A stretch of 64,000 nt of DNA, from assembly GCA_963732795.1 (NCBI GenBank), contig CAVTAV010000010.1, positions 1 through 64,000 of the forward strand. Direction: 5' to 3'. The translations under genes were made by a program, and so were the position numbers. This DNA is from CAVTAV01 sp963732795 (GTDB taxonomy: Bacteria > Pseudomonadota > Alphaproteobacteria > CAVTAV01). Below the pieces are notes generated by a model, which was not told where the DNA came from, searched no databases, and saw only the letters and a list, made by a program, of their open reading frames with translations. This document shows, piece by piece, positions 52,694 to 61,302 of this stretch (positions are counted from its first letter, which is position 1; each line of letters opens with the position of its first letter).

Positions 52694-52959
52694 AGCCTCC
52701 CTGATGCGGGATTCTGATGAGCCGGATCACGACAATCGCCGACGCCGAGAATGCCTGCCGGGTCGTCGGCGTTCAGGTCTGGCTCGGCGCGTTGAGCCAC
52801 ATGTCACGCGAGCATTTCAAGGAGCATTTCGTCGAGGCCGCCGCGGGGTCGCTCGCCGAGGGTGCGGCGCTGAAGATTACGCTGTCGGACGACACGACGG
52901 ATCCCAAGGCTCAGGAGATCATCCTCGAAGGCTTGGAGCTGGAGACCCCCGACTCATGA
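52686..52959 (+). CDS. hypA: Short HypA-like nickel insertion protein, +1 frameshift near the start
   Basis: The gene opens at 52686 with MHEASLMRD and, after removing one T from the TT at 52712-52713, continues LMSRITTIADAENACRVVG, giving 90 residues; as written only the part from 52717 is open. HypA proteins begin MHE, where His2 binds nickel, and share VWLGALSHMSREHFKEHF. The usual zinc-ribbon CXXC pairs are absent, so this is a short form; how it holds structure is unclear. The stop overlaps hypF as ATGA. No hypB is present in the operon. Confidence 0.75.
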
Positions 52960-55265
52960 GCGCGACCGAAATCCTCGTCGACACGCGCGAGCGCAAGCGC
53001 CTCAAGATCGCAGGTACGGTGCAAGGTGTCGGCTTCCGGCCGTTCCTCTATCGCCGCGCATCGGCGCATGGACTCTCGGGCTTCGCGATGAACGGCTCGG
53101 AGGGCGTGATCGCGGAGGTCGAGGGTCCTGCCGAGTCGATCGCCGCCTTCGTCGAGGACATTCGCCATAATCCGCCGCCCCATGCCGTCGTCCGGGACGT
53201 CGCCGCCGCCGATTGTCCGCTTTTGGGCGATGCCGGCTTCGCGATCCGGGAAAGCGCGACGGAGGGCGCGCCCGCCACGTCGGTCCTGCCGGATCTCGCG
53301 ACCTGTGACGAGTGCCGCGCCGAGATCTTCGATCCCCTGGACCGGCGCTATCTCTATCCTTTCACGAACTGCACGAATTGCGGCCCGCGTTACAGCATCA
53401 TCCGCGACTTGCCTTACGACCGCGACCGCACGGTCATGAGCGACTTCACGATGTGCCCGGCTTGCGCCGCGGAATATGCCGATCCCGCGAACCGGCGGTT
53501 CCATGCCGAGCCGAATGCCTGCCCGGATTGCGGCCCGCAGCTCGCTCTCTTGGGTAGGAATGGCGAAACACTTGCGGCTCGTCACGCGGCGCTTCTTGCG
53601 GCGGCGGAGGCGATCCGTCGCGGCGAGATCGTCGCGGTGAAGGGGCTCGGCGGATTTCATCTCGTTGTCGATGCCCGCGATCCCGATGTCGTCCGGCGGC
53701 TTCGCGACCGCAAGCATCGCGAGGAGAAGCCGTTCGCGATCATGGCGCCGTCGCTCGAAGCGGCGCGGACGCTTTGCGACATCGACGACGCGGAAGGGTG
53801 GCTTCTTACCGCGCGCGAACGCCCCATCGCGCTCCTGCGCCGCCGCGCGGATGCCGGCATCGCCGAGGAGGTCGCGCCGGGCAATCCCACTCTCGGCCTC
53901 ATGCTGCCCTACACGCCGCTTCATCACATCCTGATGGCCGAGCTGGATTTCCCCATCATCGCCACCAGCGGCAATCTCTCCGACGAACCGATCGCCATCG
54001 ACAATGACGAGGCGCTCGATCGCCTCGGTGACATCGCGGATCTGCTGCTCGTCCATGACCGGACGATCGTTCGGCCCGTCGACAACTCCGTCGCCCGCGT
54101 CGTTCGCGGCCGGCCGCAGATTCTGCGTCGGGGCCGCGGCTACGCGCCGGCGTCGATTCCGGTCGAGTCGATGCCCGCCGGCATCCTGGCGCTCGGGGGG
54201 CATCTGAAGGCCGCGGCCGCGCTGACGCGGGACAACGAGGTGATCTTGAGTCCGCATATCGGCGATCTGGAAAGCGTCTTGGCCTGCGACACATTCGAGT
54301 GGGCCGTCCGCAGCCTCTTGCAACTCTATGAGGCCACACCGCGCGTCCTCGCCTGCGATCTGCATCCCGACTATCACTCGACGCACGTCGCGGAAGCCTG
54401 GGCCAAAGAGAGCGGCCTCCCTGTCACGCGCGTCCCGCATCACCTCGCTCACGTCGCCGCTTGCATGGCGGAGCACGGGCTCGAACCGCCGGTCCTCGGC
54501 GTCGCCTGGGACGGGACGGGCTTCGGGACCGACGGCACGATCTGGGGCGGCGAGTTTCTGCTCGTCGCGCGAGACGGCTGGCAACGCGTCGGGCATTTGC
54601 GGCCGTTCCGACTTCCCGGCGGAGAGGCGGCGGTCCGCGAGCCGCGCCGGGCGGCTTTCGGGCTTCTCTACGAAATGCTCGGCGAGGATGTCGCGGCGCG
54701 AGGCGATCTGCCGTCCGTCGCAAGCTTTTCCGACTCCGAACGCCGAACTCTCGCCGCGATGCTGGAGAACGGCGTCAACGCGCCGGTTACCACCAGCGCC
54801 GGCCGGCTGTTCGACGGTGTGTCGGCCTTGCTCGGTTTGAGCCAGCGAAACGGTTACGAGGGCCAGGCCGCCTGCGCGCTCGAATGGGCAACGGCTCCCG
54901 ACAGCCGGTCGGCCTATCCCTTCACTGTAACCGGAAGCGTCATCGATTGGGCGCCCGCGCTTCAGGCCATTCTGGACGACGTGCAGTCCGGCATTCCCGC
55001 CAGCCTGATCGCCGCGGGATTTCATGCCGGCCTCGCGAAGGCGATCGCTGAGATGGCGCACGGGATCGGTGTCGAATCGGTCCTGCTCACCGGCGGCTGC
55101 TTCCAGAACCGCGTCCTTATGGACCATGCCGTGGAGGCTTTGGACCTCAAGGGCCACCGCGTCTATTGGCATGAGATCGTGCCGCCCGGCGACGGCGGCC
55201 TGGCGCTGGGCCAAGCCTATTGGGCGGCGCGAATGATAGGGACGGGAGAGCTGCCATGTGCCTAG
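52956..55265 (+). CDS. hypF: Carbamoyltransferase HypF
   Basis: The start at 52956 (MSATEILVDTRERKR) overlaps the previous stop as ATGA; the open frame upstream is shadow. The 769 residues show the full domain order: acylphosphatase (KIAGTVQGVGFRPFLYRR), two zinc fingers (CDECRAEIFDP, NCTNCGPRYS, MCPACAAEYAD, CPDCGPQL), YrdC-like domain (GEIVAVKGLGGFHLVVDA), and Kae1-like C-terminal domain (GVAWDGTGFGTDG, VLLTGGCFQNRVL). It makes the carbamoyl group that becomes the CN ligands of the active-site iron. Confidence 0.96.
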   Translation: MSATEILVDTRERKRLKIAGTVQGVGFRPFLYRRASAHGLSGFAMNGSEGVIAEVEGPAESIAAFVEDIRHNPPPHAVVRDVAAADCPLLGDAGFAIRESATEGAPATSVLPDLATCDECRAEIFDPLDRRYLYPFTNCTNCGPRYSIIRDLPYDRDRTVMSDFTMCPACAAEYADPANRRFHAEPNACPDCGPQLALLGRNGETLAARHAALLAAAEAIRRGEIVAVKGLGGFHLVVDARDPDVVRRLRDRKHREEKPFAIMAPSLEAARTLCDIDDAEGWLLTARERPIALLRRRADAGIAEEVAPGNPTLGLMLPYTPLHHILMAELDFPIIATSGNLSDEPIAIDNDEALDRLGDIADLLLVHDRTIVRPVDNSVARVVRGRPQILRRGRGYAPASIPVESMPAGILALGGHLKAAAALTRDNEVILSPHIGDLESVLACDTFEWAVRSLLQLYEATPRVLACDLHPDYHSTHVAEAWAKESGLPVTRVPHHLAHVAACMAEHGLEPPVLGVAWDGTGFGTDGTIWGGEFLLVARDGWQRVGHLRPFRLPGGEAAVREPRRAAFGLLYEMLGEDVAARGDLPSVASFSDSERRTLAAMLENGVNAPVTTSAGRLFDGVSALLGLSQRNGYEGQAACALEWATAPDSRSAYPFTVTGSVIDWAPALQAILDDVQSGIPASLIAAGFHAGLAKAIAEMAHGIGVESVLLTGGCFQNRVLMDHAVEALDLKGHRVYWHEIVPPGDGGLALGQAYWAARMIGTGELPCA

Positions 55266-55504
55266 CGGTTCCGGGACAGGTGGCGTCGATCGCGGGCGAC
55301 GATCTGATGCGGGTCGGTCGGGTGGATTTCGGCGGGGTCGTCAAGGAGATCAACCTCGCTTACACGCCGGAAGCCCGTATCGGCGACTATGTGCTGGTGC
55401 ATGTCGGCTTTGCGATCAGCGTGATCGACGAAGAAGAAGCCGGCCGCATTTTCGACCATCTCCGGGCGCTCGACGATCTCTCCGATGAGGAGGCGCATCC
55501 GTGA
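55256..55504 (+). CDS. hypC: Hydrogenase maturation chaperone HypC
   Basis: The start at 55256 (MCLAVPGQVASIAGDD) overlaps the hypF stop by 10 bp. The 82-residue protein has the essential Cys2 and the family text VDFGGVVKEINLAYTPEA and GDYVLVHVGFAIS. It carries the Fe(CN)2CO unit with HypD and delivers it to HydA. Confidence 0.95.
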   Translation: MCLAVPGQVASIAGDDLMRVGRVDFGGVVKEINLAYTPEARIGDYVLVHVGFAISVIDEEEAGRIFDHLRALDDLSDEEAHP

Positions 55505-56607
55505 AGTTCCGCGAAGAATATCGCGATCCCGCCGCTGCGGCCAAGCTCGCCGAGGCGATCCGCGCGACGGCGAGGCGGGACTGGACCATCATGGAGGTTT
55601 GCGGCGGCCAGACCCATGCCATCGTGCGCTACGGCATCGATCAGCTCTTGCCGGAAACCGTCCATCTCATTCATGGGCCGGGCTGCCCGGTGTGCGTGAC
55701 GCCGGTCGAATACATCGACAAGGCGATCGAGATCGCGGAGCGGCCGGATGTCGTCTTCTGCTCCTTCGGGGACATGCTGCGCGTGCCGGGCTCTACAAGC
55801 GATCTCTTCGCGGCGAAGTCGCGCGGCGGCGATATCCGCATCGTCTATTCGCCGATGGACGCCTTGGAGATCGCCCGCAAGCACCCCGACAGACATGTCG
55901 TGTTCTTCGCGGTCGGTTTCGAGACCACGGCGCCGGCCAATGCCATGGCGGCCTATCGGGCGAAGCGCGAAGGCCTCGCGAATTTCTCGATGCTTGTCTC
56001 TCACGTGCTCGTGCCCCCGGCGATAGAAGCGATCCTTTCGTCGAGCACGAACCGGGTTCAGGCTTTTTTGGCCGCGGGCCATGTCTGCACCGTGATGGGG
56101 TGGGAGGAATACCTGCCGCTCGCCGAGAAATACCGTGTACCCATCGTCGTCACGGGTTTCGAGCCGCTGGATATTCTCGAAGGCGTGTATATGGCGGTGC
56201 GCCAGCTCGAATCCGGCCGGGCCGAGGTCGAGAACCAATATGCCCGCGCAGTGAAGCGCGAGGGCAACCGGCCGGCACAGGAGATCATGCAAGAGGTCTT
56301 CCAGGTCATTCCCCGGCGCTGGCGCGGCATCGGCGACATTCCGCGAAGCGGGCTCGGGCTCGCTCCGGCCTATGCCGACTTCGACGCCGAGACCCATTTC
56401 GGCCTCGTCGTGCCGGAGACGGAGGCGGCCGGCGAGTGCATCAGCGGCGCGATCCTGCGCGGTGAGAAAAAGCCGCCGGACTGCCCGGCCTTCGGTACGC
56501 GCTGCACGCCCGAGCGGCCCCTCGGCGTCACCATGGTTTCCTCCGAAGGCGCCTGCGCGGCCTATTACCGGTATCGCGGCAAGGCAGCAGCGAGTGCAAG
56601 CTCATGA
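55501..56607 (+). CDS. hypD: Hydrogenase maturation iron-sulfur protein HypD
   Basis: The gene starts with GTG at 55501, overlapping the hypC stop. The 368-residue protein has MEVCGGQTHAIVRYG, HGPGCPVCVTPVEYID and SFGDMLRVPGS, with the cysteines used for redox chemistry and Fe ligation, and the C-terminal motifs CPAFGTRCTPERPLG and VSSEGACAAYYRY for its 4Fe-4S cluster. It assembles the Fe(CN)2CO unit with HypC. Confidence 0.96.
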   Translation: MKFREEYRDPAAAAKLAEAIRATARRDWTIMEVCGGQTHAIVRYGIDQLLPETVHLIHGPGCPVCVTPVEYIDKAIEIAERPDVVFCSFGDMLRVPGSTSDLFAAKSRGGDIRIVYSPMDALEIARKHPDRHVVFFAVGFETTAPANAMAAYRAKREGLANFSMLVSHVLVPPAIEAILSSSTNRVQAFLAAGHVCTVMGWEEYLPLAEKYRVPIVVTGFEPLDILEGVYMAVRQLESGRAEVENQYARAVKREGNRPAQEIMQEVFQVIPRRWRGIGDIPRSGLGLAPAYADFDAETHFGLVVPETEAAGECISGAILRGEKKPPDCPAFGTRCTPERPLGVTMVSSEGACAAYYRYRGKAAASASS

Positions 56608-57650
56608 CCATCGATGTCACCCCGGTTTGCCCGCTGCCAAACGACTTGCCGGACACGGTGCAGCTCGCCCATGGCGGCGGCGGACGGGCCATGAAGCGAC
56701 TGATAGACAGTGTCTTCCGCACGGCTTTCGATAATCCCTATTTGGCCGAAGAGCATGACGGCGCCTTGGTCGAGACCGGCCCGCGCTCGGTGCTCACGAC
56801 CAATTCCTATGTCGTCTGGCCGCTGGTGTTTCCCGGCGGCGATATCGGCCGGCTCGCGGTCAACGGCACCGTCAACGACCTCGCCATGTGCGGCGCGAGG
56901 CCGCGCTATATGACCGCGGGCTTCATCCTCGAGGAAGGCCTTGCGATGACGACTTTGACCGGGATCGTCGGCTCGATGGCCGAGGCCGCATTGGCTGCCG
57001 GCGTCCCGATCGTTACCGGCGACGTGAAGGTCGTGGATAAAGGTAAGGCCGATGGGCTCTACATCAACACGGCGGGCGTCGGCGAATTGATCGCGCCCGA
57101 TCCCATTGCTCCGCGGCAGGTTCACGTGGGAGATGCCGTGATCATCAGCGGCGATATCGGCCGTCACGGCATCGCCGTCATGGCCGCGCGCCACGAGCTC
57201 GGCCTCGAATCCGAGATCACCAGCGATTGCGCGCCTCTAGCCGTGCCCGTGCTCGCCTTGATCGAAGCCGGCATCCATCTCCACTGCCTGCGCGACCTGA
57301 CCCGTGGCGGTCTCGCCAGCGCGCTGGTCGAAGTCGCCGAGACGTCGGGCCTCGCCATAGCCGCCGACGAAGCCCGTATCCCCGTCCGCGAGGACGTCCG
57401 CGCGGCTTGCGAGCTGCTCGGCCTCGATCCGATCTATGTCGCGAATGAGGGCCGCTTCGTGGCCTTCGTCGAGGCCGGAGACGTGGAGCAAGCTCTAGGG
57501 ATTCTCAAGCGCTTCGATACATGCCGCGACGCGGCTGTGGTCGGCTCGGTTGCCGATAACCCAGGCGGACGAGTTACGATGCGAGGACCTCTCGGGGCGG
57601 TGCGAGTCGTCGATATGCTAAGTGGCGAACAGCTTCCTCGCATCTGCTGA
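56604..57650 (+). CDS. hypE: Carbamoyl dehydratase HypE
   Basis: The start overlaps the hypD stop as ATGA. The 348-residue AIR-synthase-like protein has QLAHGGGGRAMKRLI, NGTVNDLAMCGARP and the C-terminal PRIC whose final Cys is carbamoylated by HypF and dehydrated to thiocyanate. It is the last gene of the operon. Confidence 0.96.
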   Translation: MTIDVTPVCPLPNDLPDTVQLAHGGGGRAMKRLIDSVFRTAFDNPYLAEEHDGALVETGPRSVLTTNSYVVWPLVFPGGDIGRLAVNGTVNDLAMCGARPRYMTAGFILEEGLAMTTLTGIVGSMAEAALAAGVPIVTGDVKVVDKGKADGLYINTAGVGELIAPDPIAPRQVHVGDAVIISGDIGRHGIAVMAARHELGLESEITSDCAPLAVPVLALIEAGIHLHCLRDLTRGGLASALVEVAETSGLAIAADEARIPVREDVRAACELLGLDPIYVANEGRFVAFVEAGDVEQALGILKRFDTCRDAAVVGSVADNPGGRVTMRGPLGAVRVVDMLSGEQLPRIC

Positions 57651-57768
57651 TGACGAGGCACCAAACGTCGAAAGTCGAACTTACAGCCTTAGAGCTTTCA
57701 ACAGGCGTTGCGGTTGCCCGTGACGGCTCTGCCCGTAGCGTTTTTCATTCCGGGCCGAAATCGCTACA

Positions 57769-58767
57769 ATGCGCAAAATGAAGGCAGTGGCCCGAAGGAG
57801 ATTTCTGAGGACGACGATGGGAGGCGTCGCTGGGGCGGCGCTGACTTGTGCCGATCTTGGTGCGTTCGGTGCGCCGGCGCTGGCGAAAGCGCGGCCCGAG
57901 CCTTCCGTGGTCCAATTATCCGCTTCCGGGATAAGTCTGATAACCGGTTTCGGCGGGAATGTTCTGGTCGCGCCGGACGGGGACAGCCTCGTAATGGTCG
58001 ACAGCGGCGTCGAGGATCGGGCCGGCGAGCTTGCGGGCCTCGTGTCGCGCCGGTTCGGCAAGCGCCCCGTGCGCACCCTGTTCAATACGCATTGGCATGT
58101 CTGCCATACCGGCGGGAACGAGGTATTCGCCAAATCGGGCGCCAAGATCGTCGCCCACAAGTTCACCAGGCAATGGATGGGCACAGAGGTCTATATCAAC
58201 TGGCAGGACCGCACCTACGAGCCGCGCGCGCCGATGGCTCTACCGACCGAGACCTTCACGGACTCCGGCGAAATGCCGTTCGGCAAGGGCCGGATCGAAT
58301 ACGGCCATCTTCCGCGCGCTCACACCGACGGCGACATCTATGTCTTCTTTCCCGAGGACAACGTCGTCGTGGCCGGCGGGGTCGTTTCGGCCGGGCAGTA
58401 TCCGGTGCTGGATTACGTGACCGGCGGTTGGATTGGCGAATTGATCGGCGCCACGGAAACGTTGCTCGATATGACGGATGCTAAAACACGCATCATTCCG
58501 GGGCATGGACCCGTGCAGACCCGGGCTAACCTGCAGGCCGAGCACGATATGCTCGTCACCGTGCTGGAGCGGATCGACGGCATGCGAAGCAAGGGCAAGA
58601 GCGTCGAGGAGATGCTGGCTGCGGGCGTCACCAAGGAGTTCGACGCCGCTTGGGGCGACCCGACATTGTTCGTCACCAACGTCTATTTAGGAATTTTCGG
58701 TCATCTCGGTGATATGTTCGGGCTGACACGCGCCCTGAAAGCGCGCAAGTCGGGAGCAGCGAAATGA
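57769..58767 (+). CDS. Tat-exported metallo-beta-lactamase-fold protein
   Basis: The 332-residue protein starts with a twin-arginine-like signal (RRRFLRTTMGGVAGAALTCA). The MBL metal motif reads NTHWHVCHTGGNE, so the usual HxHxDH is HxHxCH, with Cys (TGC) at the Asp position. Further metal ligands may lie in HLPRAHTDGDIYVFFP and IIPGHGP. The family covers periplasmic hydrolases, many linked to quinoprotein systems. It overlaps the next gene as ATGA, so it belongs with the DUF1592 and DUF1552 genes. Its substrate is unknown. Confidence 0.8.
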   Translation: MRKMKAVARRRFLRTTMGGVAGAALTCADLGAFGAPALAKARPEPSVVQLSASGISLITGFGGNVLVAPDGDSLVMVDSGVEDRAGELAGLVSRRFGKRPVRTLFNTHWHVCHTGGNEVFAKSGAKIVAHKFTRQWMGTEVYINWQDRTYEPRAPMALPTETFTDSGEMPFGKGRIEYGHLPRAHTDGDIYVFFPEDNVVVAGGVVSAGQYPVLDYVTGGWIGELIGATETLLDMTDAKTRIIPGHGPVQTRANLQAEHDMLVTVLERIDGMRSKGKSVEEMLAAGVTKEFDAAWGDPTLFVTNVYLGIFGHLGDMFGLTRALKARKSGAAK

Positions 58768-61241
58768 CGGCGGCCAAGCGACTTCGCCCCATCCTTGCGG
58801 GCCTCGCCGTCGGTATGGCTGCGGCTACGGGCGCGTGGGCGGCGGATGCCCCGAAAGCGGCGAATGTCCCGCCGCCGGCCGCGCTGAAGCAGCAATGGGG
58901 CATGCTGGATCAGTACTGCGTCAAGTGTCACAACTTCACGGACTGGGCCGGCAAGATCGCGTTCGACACGCTGACGCCCGATCAGGTTCCCGACAATCAG
59001 AAGATTTTCGAAACCGCGATCCGCAAGCTCCATGGCGGGTTGATGCCGCCGCCGGGCAATCCGAAACCGCCCGAAAAGCTGCGGCAGTCCTTCGCGGCGG
59101 CCTTGGCCGATTATCTCGATCAGGTATCCGACGCGGAGGGACCGCAGCCGGGATATGTGTCGCTCCATCGGCTGAACCGTGACGAATATGCGAATGCGGT
59201 CAGGGATTTGCTCGGGGTCACCATCAAGCCCGCGGCGTGGTTGCCGGCGGACACCGAAAGCGGCGGGTTCGACAATATCGCCGATGTCCTGAAGATTTCG
59301 CCGACCTTTCTCAATCAATATCTCGGCGCGGCGCGGGAAATCAGCATTCGAGCGGTCGGAAACGCGCCGTTCGGCCCGGAACGCGCGCTTTACGTCGCGC
59401 CGACCCAGGATCAGGCCCTCCATATCGACGGGCTGCCCCTCGGCACGCGCGGCGGCATGGTGGTCAAGCATTACTTCCCGGCCGATGGCGACTATACATT
59501 CAACATCTCGGGGCGAATGCTGGTCGGCGGGCGCTATGTCTATGGTGTGCAGCAGCTCCAGAAGGTGATTTTACTCATCGACGACCGCAAGGTGTTCGAG
59601 CAGGCGATCGGCACCAAGGACGATCTCAAGGGCGTCTTCGAGAACCAGACCCAGGCGCTGCAAGAGATCCGGAAGCGCTTCCAGAACATTCAGGCCCATG
59701 TGACCGCCGGCGTTCATCGGGTCGGCGTCACCTTCATTGCCGGAAGCATGGCCGACTCGGATTATACGCTGGAGCCGATCGATCGGACCCGCTTCGATGC
59801 CGGCGGCGAAACCGGCGGGCACGACAAGCTTTCCTCGGTCGAGAATGTCGAGATCCTCGGGCCTTATCATCCGACGGGGCAGACCGAAACCGAGAGCCAG
59901 CAGAAGATCTTCATCTGCCGTCCACAAACCGCCGAAGAAGAGCTGCCCTGTGCCAAAAAGATCTTTGCCAATATCGCGCGCCGCGCCTATCGGCGGCCGG
60001 TCACCGACGAGGATATGCAGACCCTCGTGAAGTTCTATCAGTCCGGTCACGACCAGGGCGGATTCAAGACCGGTGTCCAGCGTGGCATCATGGCGATCCT
60101 GGCCACGCCGAAATTCCTGTACCGCGGCGTGATCGCGCCGAAGGAGGCGGCGCCGGGGTCGATCTATCATCTTACCGATCTCGAACTGGCGACGCGCCTG
60201 TCGTTCTTCCTGTGGAGCTCGGTGCCCGACAACGAATTGATCGACGTCGCGCTCAAGAACAAGCTCCACGAGCCCAAGGTTCTCCGGCGCGAGGTCGAGC
60301 GCATGTTGGCCGATCCGCGCTCGAAATCGCTGGTCACGAACTTCGCCTTCCAATGGCTCGAGCTCAACAAGCTCGACACGCTCGAAGCGCGGGACCCGGA
60401 TCGCTATCCCGACTATGACGAGGGATTGGTCGACGACTTTCGCGAGGAGGTGAAGCTCTTCATCGACAACGTCCTGCGCGGCGACCGGAACGTCACCGAT
60501 CTTCTCACCGCGAATTACACCTTCCTCAACGAGCGGCTGGCGGATTTCTACGGGATATCCGGCGTCAATGGCGACAAATTCCGCCGCGTGACCTTGGACG
60601 ATCCGCATCGTTGGGGCATCTTGGGCAAGGGCGCGGTGCTGATCATCACGTCCTATCCCAATCGCACGTCGCCGGTGCTGCGCGGTCAGTGGCTGCTGGC
60701 CAATATTCTCGGCGCGCCGCCCGAGGCGCCGCCGGCGGGCGTTAACACCAATCTCGACCAGGATCCGGAAAAGGCGATCACCACGGTCCGGGAGCGCTTG
60801 GCGGCGCATCGCACCGAGAAGTCCTGCAATATGTGTCACGGGGTGATCGACCCGCTGGGCTTGGCGCTTGGAAACTTCAACGCGATCGGGCAATGGCGGA
60901 CGATCGACCGCTACACCCAGACCCCCATCGATGCACGCGGCGAGCTGGCGACCGGCCAAAAGGTCGCAAGCCCGGGCGATATCCGCGACGCCCTGATGAT
61001 GCATCCGAATCAGTTCGTCGGGACCTTCACCGAAAAGCTTCTGACCTATGCCCTGGGCCGCATTACGACCTATGCCGACATGCCGGAGGTCCGTCGAATT
61101 GTCGATGCGGCCAAGAAGGATGACTATCGGTTTTCGTCGATCGTCATGGGAATCGTGACGAGCGCGCCGTTCCAGATGGAGCGGGTGCCGAGTGATAAGA
61201 AGGATGCCTCGCCGACCCAGGAAGCCGGCTTGGCGCAATAG
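58764..61241 (+). CDS. DUF1592-family (planctomycete-type) c-type cytochrome protein
   Basis: The 825-residue exported protein has a signal peptide (cleavage near AWA-ADA), an N-terminal haem motif CVKCHNFTDWAGKIAFDTL near residue 50, then the DUF1587/1595/1592/1588/1585 series: YVSLHRLNRDEYANAVRDLL, RAYRRPVTDEDMQTLVKFY, DLELATRLSFFLWSSVPDNE, TSYPNRTSPVLRGQWLL with a second motif CNMCHGVIDPLG near 690, and a C-terminal TEKLLTYALGR. These proteins abound in Planctomycetes and Acidobacteria, and their chemistry is not settled. The coupled MBL and DUF1552 genes suggest one periplasmic pathway. Confidence 0.88.
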   Translation: MTAAKRLRPILAGLAVGMAAATGAWAADAPKAANVPPPAALKQQWGMLDQYCVKCHNFTDWAGKIAFDTLTPDQVPDNQKIFETAIRKLHGGLMPPPGNPKPPEKLRQSFAAALADYLDQVSDAEGPQPGYVSLHRLNRDEYANAVRDLLGVTIKPAAWLPADTESGGFDNIADVLKISPTFLNQYLGAAREISIRAVGNAPFGPERALYVAPTQDQALHIDGLPLGTRGGMVVKHYFPADGDYTFNISGRMLVGGRYVYGVQQLQKVILLIDDRKVFEQAIGTKDDLKGVFENQTQALQEIRKRFQNIQAHVTAGVHRVGVTFIAGSMADSDYTLEPIDRTRFDAGGETGGHDKLSSVENVEILGPYHPTGQTETESQQKIFICRPQTAEEELPCAKKIFANIARRAYRRPVTDEDMQTLVKFYQSGHDQGGFKTGVQRGIMAILATPKFLYRGVIAPKEAAPGSIYHLTDLELATRLSFFLWSSVPDNELIDVALKNKLHEPKVLRREVERMLADPRSKSLVTNFAFQWLELNKLDTLEARDPDRYPDYDEGLVDDFREEVKLFIDNVLRGDRNVTDLLTANYTFLNERLADFYGISGVNGDKFRRVTLDDPHRWGILGKGAVLIITSYPNRTSPVLRGQWLLANILGAPPEAPPAGVNTNLDQDPEKAITTVRERLAAHRTEKSCNMCHGVIDPLGLALGNFNAIGQWRTIDRYTQTPIDARGELATGQKVASPGDIRDALMMHPNQFVGTFTEKLLTYALGRITTYADMPEVRRIVDAAKKDDYRFSSIVMGIVTSAPFQMERVPSDKKDASPTQEAGLAQ

Positions 61242-61302
61242 AGACGCGTTTGGGGAAATAGGAGGCTGTTACCAGGAGGCTGGCGCGGCAGGAGAATTCG
61301 AA

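Noticed and set aside
52911..55214. 767-codon minus-strand frame opposite hypF
   Set aside because: Antisense shadow caused by high G+C; hypF shows all its domains on the plus strand.
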